64,000 bases of DNA from Mugil cephalus (Eukaryota > Chordata > Actinopteri > Mugiliformes > Mugilidae): NCBI RefSeq assembly GCF_022458985.1, contig NC_061774.1, positions 19,748,697-19,812,696 on the forward strand, given 5' to 3'. Below, piece by piece: positions 63,301 through 64,000 of this stretch. The position numbers and the translations under genes were made by a program. The first letter of the stretch is position 1, and each line of letters begins with the position of its first letter. The notes under the pieces are model-generated. The model was not told the DNA's origin and searched no databases. It worked only from the letters and a program-made list of their open reading frames with translations.

Positions 63301-63409
63301 TGTGCATCCACAGAGACAGATTCAAGAGCTGACTGCAGAGAATAAGGCCCTAATTGAGAAGCTCACTGCAGAGGAGAACAGAAGGAAAGCGCTGGCTGAA
63401 AAGAGTCAG
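45354..63409 (+). CDS. mtus1: Microtubule-associated tumour suppressor 1 (ATIP family), long isoform, 3'-incomplete
   Basis: Coding exons: 45354-47243, 47451-47625, 48538-48750, 50043-50135, 50579-50695, 55611-55822, 60299-60365, 62425-62639, 62852-62957, 63124-63197 and 63314-63409. All phases join (3258 bases, 1086 codons) and the reading continues past the window. MTUS1/ATIP proteins bind microtubules and the AT2 receptor tail. The 630-codon first exon encodes a disordered N-terminus with the family block [24 protein letters not shown]. Exon 6 carries [20 protein letters not shown]; exon 7 carries [12 protein letters not shown], identical to human MTUS1 as I remember it. The remainder is a long coiled coil rich in E, K, Q and L. 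The open frame extends upstream to a GTG at 45288, but the first in-frame ATG (45354) is chosen. The ATIP1-type exon supports MTUS1 rather than MTUS2; which teleost copy (a or b) is unresolved. Confidence 0.9.
51230..51847 (+). promoter_or_regulatory. mtus1: Putative internal mtus1 promoter and leader for the ATIP1-type exon
   Basis: Upstream of the alternative ATG lie an inverted CCAAT box (CCCATTGGCTG, near 51.26 kb), a long T-run and a C/T-rich stretch ending in TGCCTAG. That last feature could also be a splice acceptor, so part of the leader may come from a further upstream exon. An upstream ATG near 51.40 kb opens a 17-codon ORF ([17 protein letters not shown]). Confidence 0.45.
51848..51968 (+). 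CDS. mtus1: Alternative first coding exon of mtus1 (ATIP1-type isoform)
   Basis: The ATG opens 40 codons plus one base, ending at a donor CACGCAG|GTCTGT. It joins in phase to the exon at 55611, giving ...[12 protein letters not shown]. The peptide includes [20 protein letters not shown] and NTVVFH. As I recall human ATIP1, its N-terminus reads [20 protein letters not shown] and STVVFHTVEK, an unmistakable match in order and length. This isoform would drop the 630-codon exon and four further exons, keeping the coiled coil. The peptide has basic residues and no acidic ones, compatible with the mitochondrial targeting proposed for short ATIP/MTSG forms. It lies inside a 4.9-kb intron of the long isoform. 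Confidence 0.88.
53627..53639 (+). promoter_or_regulatory. CTCF consensus site in mtus1 intron
   Basis: CCAGCAGAGGGCG fits the 12-base CTCF core (CCASYAGRKGGC) at every position. It lies 1.7 kb downstream of the alternative first exon. Confidence 0.45.
53810..54057. mobile_element. Tc1/mariner-type MITE with terminal inverted repeats and TA duplication
   Basis: The left end CAGTACCATCAAAGGTTTGG and the right end (reverse complement starting CAGTACCAGCCAAAAGTCTG) are inverted repeats of about 28 bases. The element is flanked by TA on both sides (53808-53809 and 54058-54059), the target preference of Tc1/mariner. At 248 bases it has no transposase. The interior ORF is spurious. Confidence 0.85.
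55823..62424 (+). other. mtus1: mtus1 introns around the first coiled-coil exons
   Basis: The intron at 55823-60298 and the one at 60366-62424 show no recognisable genes or intact elements. Several short ORFs (for example near 57.5, 59.4 and 61.7 kb) have no family resemblance. Confidence 0.5.
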
Positions 63410-64000
63410 GTACTCTTGTGTGGACTTATTATAGCAGAGCTCCACTTTGTAAACATCTCATGACTCCGATGCCCCAAGCATTGAAGGTGGAAAAGAACAA
63501 AAATCAATACATTCACTTGATTCTTAAGTAACCCATGTTCTCCTTTTGGTCAGTTTGACTTTCCTTAAATGTGAAACATGATGAGTTATACTCTACTACA
63601 CCATATATCTGTATTAGCTGGGAGCTCTGCCTGTCTCCTGTGCCCAGACTGTAGATTTTAATTTTCCCAGAGTGCTGCTCTTTGCTCAGACTGACACTCC
63701 TCATTAGTATTAAGTGGTTGCCACATGTACCCAGCATCGTTCCCTGGCACTGAAGAGTAATTAGGCTAACTACCTAGCATTATTCTGCTACTCCCCATTT
63801 GTTAATGATACATTAATTAGAACAGCAGTATTAGCAACACATGTGGAAAAGAATATTGGTAGTAGTTAAGACTCCCACCATAATACTACTACTATAATAA
63901 TAATAATCATCATAATAACAATAATAACAACAACAACAAAAATAATAATGCATAAAAACATATAACAGAACAAGCAGAAAAAAAACTGCTGCGTATAAAA
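63410..64000 (+). other. mtus1: mtus1 intron running off the window
   Basis: Follows the last visible coding exon with a donor CAG|GTACTC. It ends with an irregular A-rich trinucleotide tract (TAA, CAA and CTA units) from about 63.88 to 63.95 kb. Confidence 0.6.

Overview
The window is nuclear DNA of a ray-finned fish, most likely a spiny-rayed teleost. It has compact multi-exon vertebrate genes with GT-AG introns, many (TG)n microsatellites, and fossils of typical fish transposons (Tc1/mariner, a LINE tail, small MITEs). There are no operons, CRISPR arrays or prokaryotic features. All exon models below were joined by hand from splice signals, reading-frame phase and remembered family sequences; no database search was run.

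Layout: (1) 1-11.4 kb is upstream non-coding DNA with microsatellites and a dispersed repeat. (2) 11.4-22.5 kb, + strand: an endothelin B-type receptor, best matched to the EDNRB2 branch (teleost ednrbb). It has a TATA promoter, a non-coding first exon and seven coding exons (416 aa). (3) 22.5-26.6 kb is gene-free and contains a duplicated copy of the receptor's mRNA tail, a LINE fossil and a dispersed repeat. (4) 26.9-34.8 kb, - strand: polr1d (RPAC2), shared subunit of RNA polymerases I and III, five coding exons, 114 aa; one 5.1-kb intron is full of transposon fossils. (5) 34.8-36.0 kb is the head-to-head intergenic region shared with vamp7. (6) 36.0-40.1 kb, + strand: vamp7, a longin R-SNARE, seven coding exons, 220 aa, the same length as the human protein. 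(7) 40.4 kb to the end, + strand: mtus1 (ATIP family), whose 3' end lies outside the window. It shows both a long isoform, with a 630-codon first coding exon, and an internal ATIP1-type alternative first exon at about 51.85 kb.

The genes do not form a pathway. They are a syntenic block: an endothelin receptor (neural crest and pigment cells), a polymerase subunit, a vesicle SNARE and a microtubule-associated protein. Linkage of EDNRB2 to VAMP7 is, as I remember it, also seen in birds, which supports the EDNRB2 assignment. I found no wholly new biological system. The observations most worth checking are the fish ATIP1 first exon, the receptor's Asp-to-Ala change in helix 2, the duplicated mRNA tail, a long near-perfect hairpin and an intact Tc1-type MITE.
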